Of a stretch of 64,000 bases of DNA, positions 51,385 to 63,848 are shown piece after piece (the first letter of the stretch is position 1; every line of letters begins with the position of its first letter). The stretch comes from Cyprinodon diabolis. Taxonomy: Eukaryota > Chordata > Actinopteri > Cyprinodontiformes > Cyprinodontidae. The notes under the pieces are model-generated. The model saw only the letters and a program-made list of their open reading frames with translations, was not told the DNA's origin and did not search any database. Both the position numbers and the translations under genes were made by a program. Location of the stretch: assembly GCA_030533445.1 (NCBI GenBank), contig JARPUW010000033.1, positions 372,001 to 436,000 of the forward strand, written 5' to 3'.

Positions 51385-53983
51385 AGCTGAAAACTAACAA
51401 TATAAAGTAGATTTGAGCAGATGTTTTTGGTTCCAAGCTTCAAAACAGAAGTTGAGGCCAAAACGCTCTTTTCACAGTGAGATAATGCCATTTTGGCCTC
51501 TGGAGTTGTAACAGACAAACCATTAATGATACAGCCATGATCTTTTCTGGCAATCATCTAGAGCTGAAAACTAACAATATAAAGTAGATTTGAGCAGATG
51601 TTTTTGGTTACAAGCTTCAAAACAGAAGGTTGAGGCCAAAACGGTCTTTTCACAGTGAGATAGTGCCATTTTGGCCTCTGGAGTTGTAACAGACAAACCA
51701 TTAATGATACAGCCATGATCTTTTCTGGCAATCATCTAGAGCTGAAAACTAACAATATAAAGTAGATTTGAGCAGATGTTTTTGGTTACAAGCTTCAAAA
51801 CAGAAGGTTGAGGCCAAAACGCTCTTTTCACAGTGAGATAATGCCATTTTGGCCTCTGGAGTTGTAACAGACAAACCATTAATGATACAGCCATGATCTT
51901 TTCTGGCAATCATCTAGAGCTGAAAACTAACAATATGAAGTAGATTTGAGCAGATGTTTTTGGTTACAAGCTTCAAAACAGAAGGTTGAGGCAAAAACGC
52001 TCTTTTCACAGTGAGATAATGCCATTTTGGCCTCTGGAGTTGTAACAGACAAACCATTAATGATACAGCCATGATCTTTTCTGGCAATCATCTAGTGCTG
52101 AAAACTAACAATATAAAGTAGATTTGAGCAGATGTTTTTGGTTCCAAGCTTCAAAACAGAAGTTGAGGCCAAAACGTTCTTTTCACAGTGAGATAATGCC
52201 ATTTTGGCCTCTGGAGTTGTAACAGACAAACCATTAATGATACAGCCATGATCTTTTCTGGCAATCATCTAGAGCTGAAAACTAACAATATAAAGTAGAT
52301 TTGAGCAGATGTTTTTGGTTACAAGCTTCAAAACAGAAGGATGAGGCCAAAACGCTCTTTTCACAGTGAGATAATGCCATTTTGGCCTCTGGAGTTGTGA
52401 CAGACAAACCATTAATGATACAGCCATGATCTTTTCTGGCAATCATCTAGAGCTGAAAACTAACAATATAAAGTAGATTTGAGCAGATGTTTTTGGTTCC
52501 AAGCTTCAAAACAGAAGTTGAGGCCAAAACGCTCTTTTCACAGTGAGATAATGCCATTTTGGCCTCTGGAGTTGTAACAGACAAACCATTAATGATACAG
52601 CCATGATCTTTTCTGGCAATCATCTAGTGCTGAAAACTAACAATATAAAGTAGATTTGAGCAGATGTTTTTGGTTACAAGCTTCAAAACAGAAGGTTGAG
52701 GCCAAAACGCTCTTTTCACAGTGAGATAATGCCATTTTGGCCTCTGGAGTTGTAACAGACAAACCATTAATGATACAGCCATGATCTTTTCTGGCAATCA
52801 TCTAGAGCTGAAAACTAACAATATAAAGTAGATTTGAGCAGATGTTTTTGGTTCCAAGCTTCAAAACAGAAGTTGAGGCCAAAACGCTCTTTTCACAGTG
52901 AGATAATGCCATTTTGGCCTCTGGAGTTGTAACAGACAAACCATTAATGATACAGCCATGATCATTTCTGGCAATCATCTAGTGCTGAATACTAACAATA
53001 TAAAGTAGATTTGAGCAGATGTTTTTGGTTCCAAGCTTCAAAACAGAAGTTGAGGCCAAAACGCTCTTTTCACAGTGAGATAATGCCATTTTGGCCTCTG
53101 GAGTTGTAACAGACAAACCATTAATGATACAGCCATGATCTTTTCTGGCAATCATCTAGAGCTGAAAACTAACAATATAAAGTAGATTTGAGCAGATGTT
53201 TTTGGTTACAAGCTTCAAAACAGAAGGTTGAGGCCAAAACGCTCTTTTCACAGTGAGATAGTGCCATTTTGGCCTCTGGAGTTGTAACAGACAAACCATT
53301 AATGATACAGCCATGATCTTTTCTGGCAATCATCTAGAGCTGAAAACTAACAATATAAAGTAGATTTGAGCAGATGTTTTTGGTTACAAGCTTCAAAACA
53401 GAAGGTTGAGGCCAAAACGCTCTTTTCACAGTGAGATAATGCCATTTTGGCCTCTGGAGTTGTAACAGACAAACCATTAATGATACAGCCATGATCTTTT
53501 CTGGCAATCATCTAGAGCTGAAAACTAACAATATGAAGTAGATTTGAGCAGATGTTTTTGGTTACAAGCTTCAAAACAGAAGGTTGAGGCAAAAACGCTC
53601 TTTTCACAGTGAGATAATGCCATTTTGGCCTCTGGAGTTGTAACAGACAAACCATTAATGATACAGCCATGATCTTTTCTGGCAATCATCTAGTGCTGAA
53701 AACTAACAATATAAAGTAGATTTGAGCAGATGTTTTTGGTTCCAAGCTTCAAAACAGAAGTTGAGGCCAAAACGTTCTTTTCACAGTGAGATAATGCCAT
53801 TTTGGCCTCTGGAGTTGTAACAGACAAACCATTAATGATACAGCCATGATCTTTTCTGGCAATCATCTAGAGCTGAAAACTAACAATATAAAGTAGATTT
53901 GAGCAGATGTTTTTGGTTACAAGCTTCAAAACAGAAGGATGAGGCCAAAACGCTCTTTTCACAGTCAGATAATGCCATTTTGG
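51385..53983. repeat. 9-monomer repeat, two units (1598 bp)
   Basis: GATAGTG at 51659/53257, GGCAAAAACG at about 51992/53590, CGTTCTTTT at 52174/53772 and AGGATGAGG at about 52339/53937 all repeat at 1598 bp. The match covers about 1.0 kb (51385-52385 and 52983-53983). It ends where the first unit has TTGTGAC and the second the ordinary TTGTAAC. Private changes are ACGGTC at 51641 and CAGTCAG near 53962. The marker order is the same as in the 3550 bp and 4080 bp blocks, so this is another part of the same variant series. Confidence 0.72.
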
Positions 53984-54120
53984 CCTCTGGAGTTGTAACA
54001 GACAAACCATTAATGATACAGCCATGATCTTTTCTGGCAATCATCTAGTGCTGAAAACTAACAATATAAAGTAGATTTGAGCAGATGTTTTTGGTTACAA
54101 GCTTCAAAACAGAAGGTTGA

Positions 54121-57100
54121 GGCCAAAACGCTCTTTTCACAGTGAGATAATGCCATTTTGGCCTCTGGAGTTGTAACAGACAAACCATTAATGATACAGC
54201 CATGATCTTTTCTGGCAATCATCTAGAGCTGAAAACTAACAATATAAAGTAGATTTGAGCAGATGTTTATGGTTCCAAGCTTCAAAACAGAAGTTGAGGC
54301 CAAAACGCTCTTTTCACAGTGAGATAATGCCATTTTGGCCTCTGGAGTTGTAACAGACAAACCATTAATGATACAGCCATGATCTTTTCTGGCAATCATC
54401 TAGAGCTGAAAACTAACAATATAAAGTAGATTTGAGCAGATGTTTTTGCTTCCAAGCTTCAAATCAGAAGTTGAGGCCAAAACGCTCATTTCACAGTGAG
54501 ATAATGCCATTTTGGCCTCTGGAGTTGTAACAGACAAACCATTAATGATACAGCCATGATCTTTTCTGGCAATCATCTAGAGCTGAAAACTAACAATATA
54601 ATGTAGATTTGAGCAGATGTTTTTGGTTACAAGCTTCAAAACAGAAGGTTGAGGCCAAAACGCTCTTTTCACAGTGAGATAATGCCATTTTGGCCTCTGG
54701 AGTTGTAACAGACAAACCATTAATGATACAGCCATGATCTTTTCTGGCAATCATCTAGAGCTGAAAACTAACAATATAAAGTAGATTTGAGCAGATGTTT
54801 TTGGTTCCAAGCTTCAAAACAGAAGTTGAGGCCAAAACGCTCTTTTCACAGTGAGATAATGCCATTTTGGCCTCTGGAGTTGTAACAGACAAACCATTAA
54901 TGATACAGCCATGATCATTTCTGGCAATCATCTAGTGCTGAATACTAACAATATAAAGTAGATTTGAGCAGATGTTTTTGGTTCCAAGCTTCAAAACAGA
55001 AGTTGAGGCCAAAACGCTCTTTTCACAGTGAGATAATGCCATTTTGGCCTCTGGAGTTGTAACAGACAAACCATTAATGATACAGCCATGATCTTTTCTG
55101 GCAATCATCTAGAGCTGAAAACTAACAATATGAAGTAGATTTGAGCAGATGTTTTTGGTTACAAGCTTCAAAACAGAAGGTTGAGGCCAAAACGCTCTTT
55201 TCACGGTGAGATAGTGCCATTTTGGCCTCTGGAGTTGTAACAGACAAACCATTAATGATACAGCCATGATCTTTTCTGGCAATCATCTAGAGCTGAAAAC
55301 TAACAATATAAAGTAGATTTGAGCAGATGTTTTTGGTTACAAGCTTCAAAACAGAAGGTTGAGGCCAAAACGCTCTTTTCACAGTGAGATAATGCCATTT
55401 TGGCCTCTGGAGTTGTAACAGACAAACCATTAATGATACAGCCATGATCTTTTCTGGCAATCATCTAGAGCTGAAAACTAACAATATAAAGTAGATTTGA
55501 GCAGATGTTTTTGGTTCCAAGCTTCAAAACAGAAGTTGAGGCCAAAACGCTCTTTTCACAGTGAGATAATGCCATTTTGGCCTCTGGAGTTGTAACAGAC
55601 AAACCATTAATGATACAGCCATGATCATTTCTGGCAATCATCTAGTGCTGAATACTAACAATATAAAGTAGATTTGAGCAGATGTTTTTGGTTCCAAGCT
55701 TCAAAACAGAAGTTGAGGCCAAAACGCTCTTTTCACAGTGAGATAATGCCATTTTGGCCTCTGGAGTTGTAACAGACAAACCATTAATGATACAGCCATG
55801 ATCTTTTCTGGCAATCATCTAGAGCTGAAAACTAACAATATAAAGTAGATTTGAGCAGATGTTTTTGGTTACAAGCTTCAAAACAGAAGGTTGAGGCCAA
55901 AACGCTCTTTTCACGGTGAGATAGTGCCATTTTGGCCTCTGGAGTTGTAACAGACAAACCATTAATGTTACAGCCATGATCTTTTCTGGCAATCATCTAG
56001 AGCTGAAAACTAAAAATATAAAGTAGATTTGAGCAGATGTTTTTGCTTCCAAGCTTCAAATCAGAAGATGAGGCCAAAACGCTCATTTCACAGTGAGATA
56101 ATTCCATTTTGGCCTCTGGAGTTGTAACAGACAAACCATTAATGATACAGCCATGATCTTTTCTGGCAATCATCTAGTGCTCAAAACTAACAATATAAAG
56201 TAGATTTGAGCAGATGTTTATGGTTCCAAGCTTCAAAACAGAACTTGAGGCCAAAACGCTCTTTTCACAGTGAGATAATGCCATTTTGGCCTCTGGAGTT
56301 GTAACAGACAAACCATTAATGATACAGCCATGATCTTTTCTGGCAATCATCTAGTGCTGAAAACTAACAATATAAAGTAGATTTGAGCAGATGTTTTTGG
56401 TTACAAGCTTCAAAACAGAAGGTTGAGGCCAAAACGCTCTTTTCACAGTGAGATAATGCCATTTTGGCCTCTGGAGTTGTAACAGACAAACCATTAATGA
56501 TACAGCCATGATCTTTTCTGGCAATCATCTAGAGCTGAAAACTAACAATATGAAGTAGATTTGAGCAGATGTTTTTGGTTACAAGCTTCAAAACAGAAGG
56601 TTGAGGCCAAAACGCTCTTTTCACGGTGAGATAGTGCCATTTTGGCCTCTGGAGTTGTAACAGACAAACCATTAATGATACAGCCATGATCTTTTCTGGC
56701 AATCATCTAGAGCTGAAAACTAACAATATAAAGTAGATTTGAGCAGATGTTTTTGGTTACAAGCTTCAAAACAGAAGGTTGAGGCCAAAACGCTCTTTTC
56801 ACAGTGAGATAATGCCATTTTGGCCTCTGGAGTTGTAACAGACAAACCATTAATGATACAGCCATGATCTTTTCTGGCAATCATCTAGAGCTGAAAACTA
56901 ACAATATAAAGTAGATTTGAGCAGATGTTTTTGGTTCCAAGCTTCAAAACAGAAGTTGAGGCCAAAACGCTCTTTTCACAGTGAGATAATGCCATTTTGG
57001 CCTCTGGAGTTGTAACAGACAAACCATTAATGATACAGCCATGATCATTTCTGGCAATCATCTAGTGCTGAATACTAACAATATAAAGTAGATTTGAGCA

Positions 57101-57136
57101 GATGTTTTTGGTTCCAAGCTTCAAAACAGAAGTTGA
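54121..57136. repeat. 17-monomer tandem duplication, copy 1 (3016 bp)
   Basis: Paired markers at 3016 bp are GTTTATGG 54266/57282, AATATAATGTAG near 54602/57618, ATCATTTC 54914/57930 and 55624/58640, TAATGTTAC 55965/58981, TGCTCAAAAC 56181/59197, AATATGAAG 56548/59564, and ATCATTTC 57044/60060. The match runs from about 54121 to about 57284, slightly longer than the offset. A private change, AAGATGAGG at about 56069, is in this copy only. TGCTCAAAAC is seen only in this region, so it arose locally before the duplication. Confidence 0.8.
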
Positions 57137-60100
57137 GGCCAAAACGCTCTTTTCACAGTGAGATAATGCCATTTTGGCCTCTGGAGTTGTAACAGACAAA
57201 CCATTAATGATACAGCCATGATCTTTTCTGGCAATCATCTAGAGCTGAAAACTAACAATATAAAGTAGATTTGAGCAGATGTTTATGGTTCCAAGCTTCA
57301 AAACAGAAGTTGAGGCCAAAACGCTCTTTTCACAGTGAGATAATGCCATTTTGGCCTCTGGAGTTGTAACAGACAAACCATTAATGATACAGCCATGATC
57401 TTTTCTGGCAATCATCTAGAGCTGAAAACTAACAATATAAAGTAGATTTGAGCAGATGTTTTTGCTTCCAAGCTTCAAATCAGAAGTTGAGGCCAAAACG
57501 CTCATTTCACAGTGAGATAATGCCATTTTGGCCTCTGGAGTTGTAACAGACAAACCATTAATGATACAGCCATGATCTTTTCTGGCAATCATCTAGAGCT
57601 GAAAACTAACAATATAATGTAGATTTGAGCAGATGTTTTTGGTTACAAGCTTCAAAACAGAAGGTTGAGGCCAAAACGCTCTTTTCACAGTGAGATAATG
57701 CCATTTTGGCCTCTGGAGTTGTAACAGACAAACCATTAATGATACAGCCATGATCTTTTCTGGCAATCATCTAGAGCTGAAAACTAACAATATAAAGTAG
57801 ATTTGAGCAGATGTTTTTGGTTCCAAGCTTCAAAACAGAAGTTGAGGCCAAAACGCTCTTTTCACAGTGAGATAATGCCATTTTGGCCTCTGGAGTTGTA
57901 ACAGACAAACCATTAATGATACAGCCATGATCATTTCTGGCAATCATCTAGTGCTGAATACTAACAATATAAAGTAGATTTGAGCAGATGTTTTTGGTTC
58001 CAAGCTTCAAAACAGAAGTTGAGGCCAAAACGCTCTTTTCACAGTGAGATAATGCCATTTTGGCCTCTGGAGTTGTAACAGACAAACCATTAATGATACA
58101 GCCATGATCTTTTCTGGCAATCATCTAGAGCTGAAAACTAACAATATGAAGTAGATTTGAGCAGATGTTTTTGGTTACAAGCTTCAAAACAGAAGGTTGA
58201 GGCCAAAACGCTCTTTTCACGGTGAGATAGTGCCATTTTGGCCTCTGGAGTTGTAACAGACAAACCATTAATGATACAGCCATGATCTTTTCTGGCAATC
58301 ATCTAGAGCTGAAAACTAACAATATAAAGTAGATTTGAGCAGATGTTTTTGGTTACAAGCTTCAAAACAGAAGGTTGAGGCCAAAACGCTCTTTTCACAG
58401 TGAGATAATGCCATTTTGGCCTCTGGAGTTGTAACAGACAAACCATTAATGATACAGCCATGATCTTTTCTGGCAATCATCTAGAGCTGAAAACTAACAA
58501 TATAAAGTAGATTTGAGCAGATGTTTTTGGTTCCAAGCTTCAAAACAGAAGTTGAGGCCAAAACGCTCTTTTCACAGTGAGATAATGCCATTTTGGCCTC
58601 TGGAGTTGTAACAGACAAACCATTAATGATACAGCCATGATCATTTCTGGCAATCATCTAGTGCTGAATACTAACAATATAAAGTAGATTTGAGCAGATG
58701 TTTTTGGTTCCAAGCTTCAAAACAGAAGTTGAGGCCAAAACGCTCTTTTCACAGTGAGATAATGCCATTTTGGCCTCTGGAGTTGTAACAGACAAACCAT
58801 TAATGATACAGCCATGATCTTTTCTGGCAATCATCTAGAGCTGAAAACTAACAATATAAAGTAGATTTGAGCAGATGTTTTTGGTTACAAGCTTCAAAAC
58901 AGAAGGTTGAGGCCAAAACGCTCTTTTCACGGTGAGATAGTGCCATTTTGGCCTCTGGAGTTGTAACAGACAAACCATTAATGTTACAGCCATGATCTTT
59001 TCTGGCAATCATCTAGAGCTGAAAACTAAAAATATAAAGTAGATTTGAGCAGATGTTTTTGCTTCCAAGCTTCAAATCAGAAGTTGAGGCCAAAACGCTC
59101 ATTTCACAGTGAGATAATTCCATTTTGGCCTCTGGAGTTGTAACAGACAAACCATTAATGATACAGCCATGATCTTTTCTGGCAATCATCTAGTGCTCAA
59201 AACTAACAATATAAAGTAGATTTGAGCAGATGTTTATGGTTCCAAGCTTCAAAACAGAACTTGAGGCCAAAACGCTCTTTTCACAGTGAGATAATGCCAT
59301 TTTGGCCTCTGGAGTTGTAACAGACAAACCATTAATGATACAGCCATGATCTTTTCTGGCAATCATCTAGTGCTGAAAACTAACAATATAAAGTAGATTT
59401 GAGCAGATGTTTTTGGTTACAAGCTTCAAAACAGAAGGTTGAGGCCAAAACGCTCTTTTCACAGTGAGATAATGCCATTTTGGCCTCTGGAGTTGTAACA
59501 GACAAACCATTAATGATACAGCCATGATCTTTTCTGGCAATCATCTAGAGCTGAAAACTAACAATATGAAGTAGATTTGAGCAGATGTTTTTGGTTACAA
59601 GCTTCAAAACAGAAGGTTGAGGCCAAAACGCTCTTTTCACGGTGAGATAGTGCCATTTTGGCCTCTGGAGTTGTAACAGACAAACCATTAATGATACAGC
59701 CATGATCTTTTCTGGCAATCATCTAGAGCTGAAAACTAACAATATAAAGTAGATTTGAGCAGATGTTTTTGGTTACAAGCTTCAAAACAGAAGGTTGAGG
59801 CCAAAACGCTCTTTTCACAGTGAGATAATGCCATTTTGGCCTCTGGAGTTGTAACAGACAAACCATTAATGATACAGCCATGATCTTTTCTGGCAATCAT
59901 CTAGAGCTGAAAACTAACAATATAAAGTAGATTTGAGCAGATGTTTTTGGTTCCAAGCTTCAAAACAGAAGTTGAGGCCAAAACGCTCTTTTCACAGTGA
60001 GATAATGCCATTTTGGCCTCTGGAGTTGTAACAGACAAACCATTAATGATACAGCCATGATCATTTCTGGCAATCATCTAGTGCTGAATACTAACAATAT

Positions 60101-60152
60101 AAAGTAGATTTGAGCAGATGTTTTTGGTTCCAAGCTTCAAAACAGAAGTTGA
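57137..60152. repeat. 17-monomer tandem duplication, copy 2 (3016 bp)
   Basis: This is the second copy of the 3016 bp block, matching copy 1 to about 60300. Its last half overlaps the nested 8-monomer repeat (58024-60967). In both copies of the block the last part is a repeat of the middle part at an eight-monomer offset (55128/56548 and 58144/59564 for AATATGAAG), so the 17-monomer block can be described as 9 plus 8. Confidence 0.78.
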
Positions 60153-60967
60153 GGCCAAAACGCTCTTTTCACAGTGAGATAATGCCATTTTGGCCTCTGG
60201 AGTTGTAACAGACAAACCATTAATGATACAGCCATGATCTTTTCTGGCAATCATCTAGAGCTGAAAACTAACAATATAAAGTAGATTTGAGCAGATGTTT
60301 TTGGTTACAAGCTTCAAAACAGAAGGTTGAGGCCAAAACGCTCTTTTCACGGTGAGATAGTGCCATTTTGGCCTCTGGAGTTGTAACAGACAAACCATTA
60401 ATGTTACAGCCATGATCTTTTCTGGCAATCATCTAGAGCTGAAAACTAAAAATATAAAGTAGATTTGAGCAGATGTTTTTGCTTCCAAGCTTCAAATCAG
60501 AAGTTGAGGCCAAAACGCTCATTTCACAGTGAGATAATTCCATTTTGGCCTCTGGAGTTGTAACAGACAAACCATTAATGATACAGCCATGATCTTTTCT
60601 GGCAATCATCTAGTGCTCAAAACTAACAATATAAAGTAGATTTGAGCAGATGTTTATGGTTCCAAGCTTCAAAACAGAACTTGAGGCCAAAACGCTCTTT
60701 TCACAGTGAGATAATGCCATTTTGGCCTCTGGAGTTGTAACAGACAAACCATTAATGATACAGCCATGATCTTTTCTGGCAATCATCTAGTGCTGAAAAC
60801 TAACAATATAAAGTAGATTTGAGCAGATGTTTTTGGTTACAAGCTTCAAAACAGAAGGTTGAGGCCAAAACGCTCTTTTCACAGTGAGATAATGCCATTT
60901 TGGCCTCTGGAGTTGTAACAGACAAACCATTAATGATACAGCCATGATCTTTTCTGGCAATCATCTA
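58024..60967. repeat. 8-monomer repeat, two overlapping units (1420 bp)
   Basis: Markers repeat at 1420 bp: AATATGAAG 58144/59564, ATCATTTC 58640/60060, TAATGTTAC 58981/60401, TGCTCAAAAC 59197/60617. The match covers about 1.5 kb and ends at about 60967, where CTAGTGC replaces CTAGAGC. The same 1420 bp spacing is seen at 55128/56548 and 55624/57044. This is the most regular local higher-order unit in the window, and it hands over directly to copy C of the 3.2 kb block. Confidence 0.78.
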
Positions 60968-63590
60968 GTGCTGAAAACTAACAATATAAAGTAGATTTGA
61001 GCAGATGTTTTTGGTTCCAAGCTTCAAAACAGAAGTTGAGGCCAAAACGCTCTTTTCACAGTGAGATAATGCCATTTTGGCCTCTGGAGTTGTAACAGAC
61101 AAACCATTAATGATACAGCCATGATCTTTTCTGGCAATCATCTAGAGCTGAAAACTAACAATATAAAGTAGATTTGAGCAGATGTTTATGGTTCCAAGCT
61201 TCAAAACAGAAGTTGAGGCCAAAACGCTCATTTCACAGTGAGATAATGCCATTTTGGCCTCTGGAGTTGTAACAGACAAACCATTAATGATACAGCCATG
61301 ATCTTTTCTGGCAATCATCTAGTGCTGAAAACTAACAATATAAAGTAGATTTGAGCAGATGTTTTTGGTTCCAAGCTTCAAAACAGAAGTTGAGGCCAAA
61401 ACGCTCTTTTCACAGTGAGATAATGCCATTTTGGCCTCTGGAGTTGTAACAGACAAACCATTAATGATACAGCCATGATCTTTTCTGGCAATCATCTAGA
61501 GCTGAAAACTAACAATATAAAGTAGATTTGAGCAGATGTTTTTGGTTACAAGCTTCAAAACAGAAGGTTGAGGCCAAAACGCTCTTTTCACAGTGAGATA
61601 GTGCCATTTTGGCCTCTGGAGTTGTAACAGACAAACCATTAATGATACAGCCATGATCTTTTCTGGCAATCATCTAGAGCTGAAAACTAACAATATAAAG
61701 TAGATTTGAGCAGATGTTTTTGCTTCCAAGCTTCAAATCAGAAGTTGAGGCCAAAACGCTCATTTCACAGTGAGATAATGCCATTTTGGCCTCTGGAGTT
61801 GTAACAGACAAACCATTAATGATACAGCCATGATCTTTTCTGGCAATCATCTAGAGCTGAAAACTAACAATATAAAGTAGATTTGAGCAGATGTTTTTGG
61901 TTACAAGCTTCAAAACAGAAGGTTGAGGCCAAAACGCTCTTTTCACAGTGAGATAATGCCATTTTGGCCTCTGGAGTTGTAACAGACAAACCATTAATGA
62001 TACAGCCATGATCTTTTCTGGCAATCATCTAGAGCTGAAAACTAACAATATAAAGTAGATTTGAGCAGATGTTTTTGGTTCCAAGCTTCAAAACAGAACT
62101 TGAGGCCAAAACGCTCATTTCACAGTGAGATAATGCCATTTTGTCCTCTGGAGTTGTAACAGACAAACCATTAATGATACAGCCATGATCTTTTCTGGCA
62201 ATCATCTAGAGCTGAAAACGAACAATATAAAGTAGATTTGAGCAGATGTTTTTGGTTCCAAGCTTCAAAACAGAAGTTGAGGCCAAAACGCTCTTTTCAC
62301 AGTGAGATAATGCCATTTTGGCCTCTGGAGTTGTAACAGACAAACCATTAATGATACAGCCATGATCTTTTCTGGCAATCATCTAGTGCTGAAAACTAAC
62401 AATATAAAGTAGATTTGAGCAGATGTTTTTGGTTCTAAGCTTCAAAACAGAAGTTGAGGCCAAAACGCTCTTTTCACAGTGAGATAATGCCATTTTGGCC
62501 TCTGGAGTTGTAACAGACAAACCATTAATGATACAGCCATGATCTTTTCTGGCAATCATCTAGTGCTGAAAACTAACAATATAAAGTAGATTTGAGCAGA
62601 TATTTTTGGTTCCAAGCTTCAAAACAGAAGTTGAGGCCAAAACGCTCTTTTCACAGTGAGATAATGCCATTTTGGCCTCTGGAGTTGTAACAGACAAACC
62701 ATTAATGATACAGCCATGATCTTTTCTGGCAATCATCTAGAGCTGAAAACGAACAATATAAAGTAGATTTGAGCAGATGTTTTTGGTTCCAAGCTTCAAA
62801 ACAGAAGTTGAGGCCAAAACGCTCTTTTCACAGTGAGATAATGCCATTTTGGCCTCTGGAGTTGTAACAGACAAACCATTAATGATACAGCCATGATCTT
62901 TTCTGGCAATCATCTAGTGCTGAAAACTAACAATATAAAGTAGATTTGAGCAGATGTTTTTGGTTCCAAGCTTCAAAACAGAAGTTGAGGCCAAAACGCT
63001 CTTTTCACAGTGAGATAATGCCATTTTGGCCTCTGGAGTTGTAACAGACAAACCATTAATGATACAGCCATGATCTTTTCTGGCAATCATCTAGAGCTGA
63101 AAACTAACAATATAAAGTAGATTTGAGCAGATGTTTTTGGTTACAAGCTTCAAAACAGAAGGTTGAGGCCAAAACGCTCTTTTCACAGTGAGATAATGCC
63201 ATTTTGGCCTCTGGAGTTGTAACAGACAAACCATTAATGATACAGCCATGATCTTTTATGGCAATCATCTAGAGCTGAAAACTAACAATATAAAGTAGAT
63301 TTCAGCAGATGTTTATGGTTCCAAGCTTCAAAACAGAAGTTGAGGCCAAAACGCTCATTTCACAGTGAGATAATGCCATTTTGGCCTCTGGAGTTGTAAC
63401 AGACAAACCATTAATGATACAGCCATGATCTTTTCTGGCAATCATCTAGTGCTGAAAACTAACAATATAAAGTAGATTTGAGCAGATGTTTTTGGTTCCA
63501 AGCTTCAAAACAGAAGTTGAGGCCAAAACGCTCTTTTCACAGTGAGATAATGCCATTTTGGCCTCTGGAGTTGTAACAGACAAACCATTA
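60365..63590. repeat. 3.2 kb block present three times, copy C
   Basis: This is the third copy, 15078 bp from copy B. It carries private changes at 62144 (right dyad arm, G to T) and at about 63257 (CTTTTATGGC in place of CTTTTCTGGC). It also differs from copy B near 60615, where the variant TGCTCAAAAC is shared with 56181 and 59197, so it has also exchanged with the neighbouring 8-monomer repeat. The match ends near 63590, after which ordinary copies run to the window end. Confidence 0.74.
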
Positions 63591-63848
63591 ATGATACAGC
63601 CATGATCTTTTCTGGCAATCATCTAGTGCTGAAAACTAACAATATAAAGTAGATTTGAGCAGATGTTTTTGGTTCCAAGCTTCAAAACAGAAGTTGAGGC
63701 CAAAACGCTCTTTTCACAGTGAGATAATGCCATTTTGGCCTCTGGAGTTGTAACAGACAAACCATTAATGATACAGCCATGATCTTTTCTGGCAATCATC
63801 TAGTGCTGAAAACTAACAATATAAAGTAGATTTGAGCAGATGTTTTTG

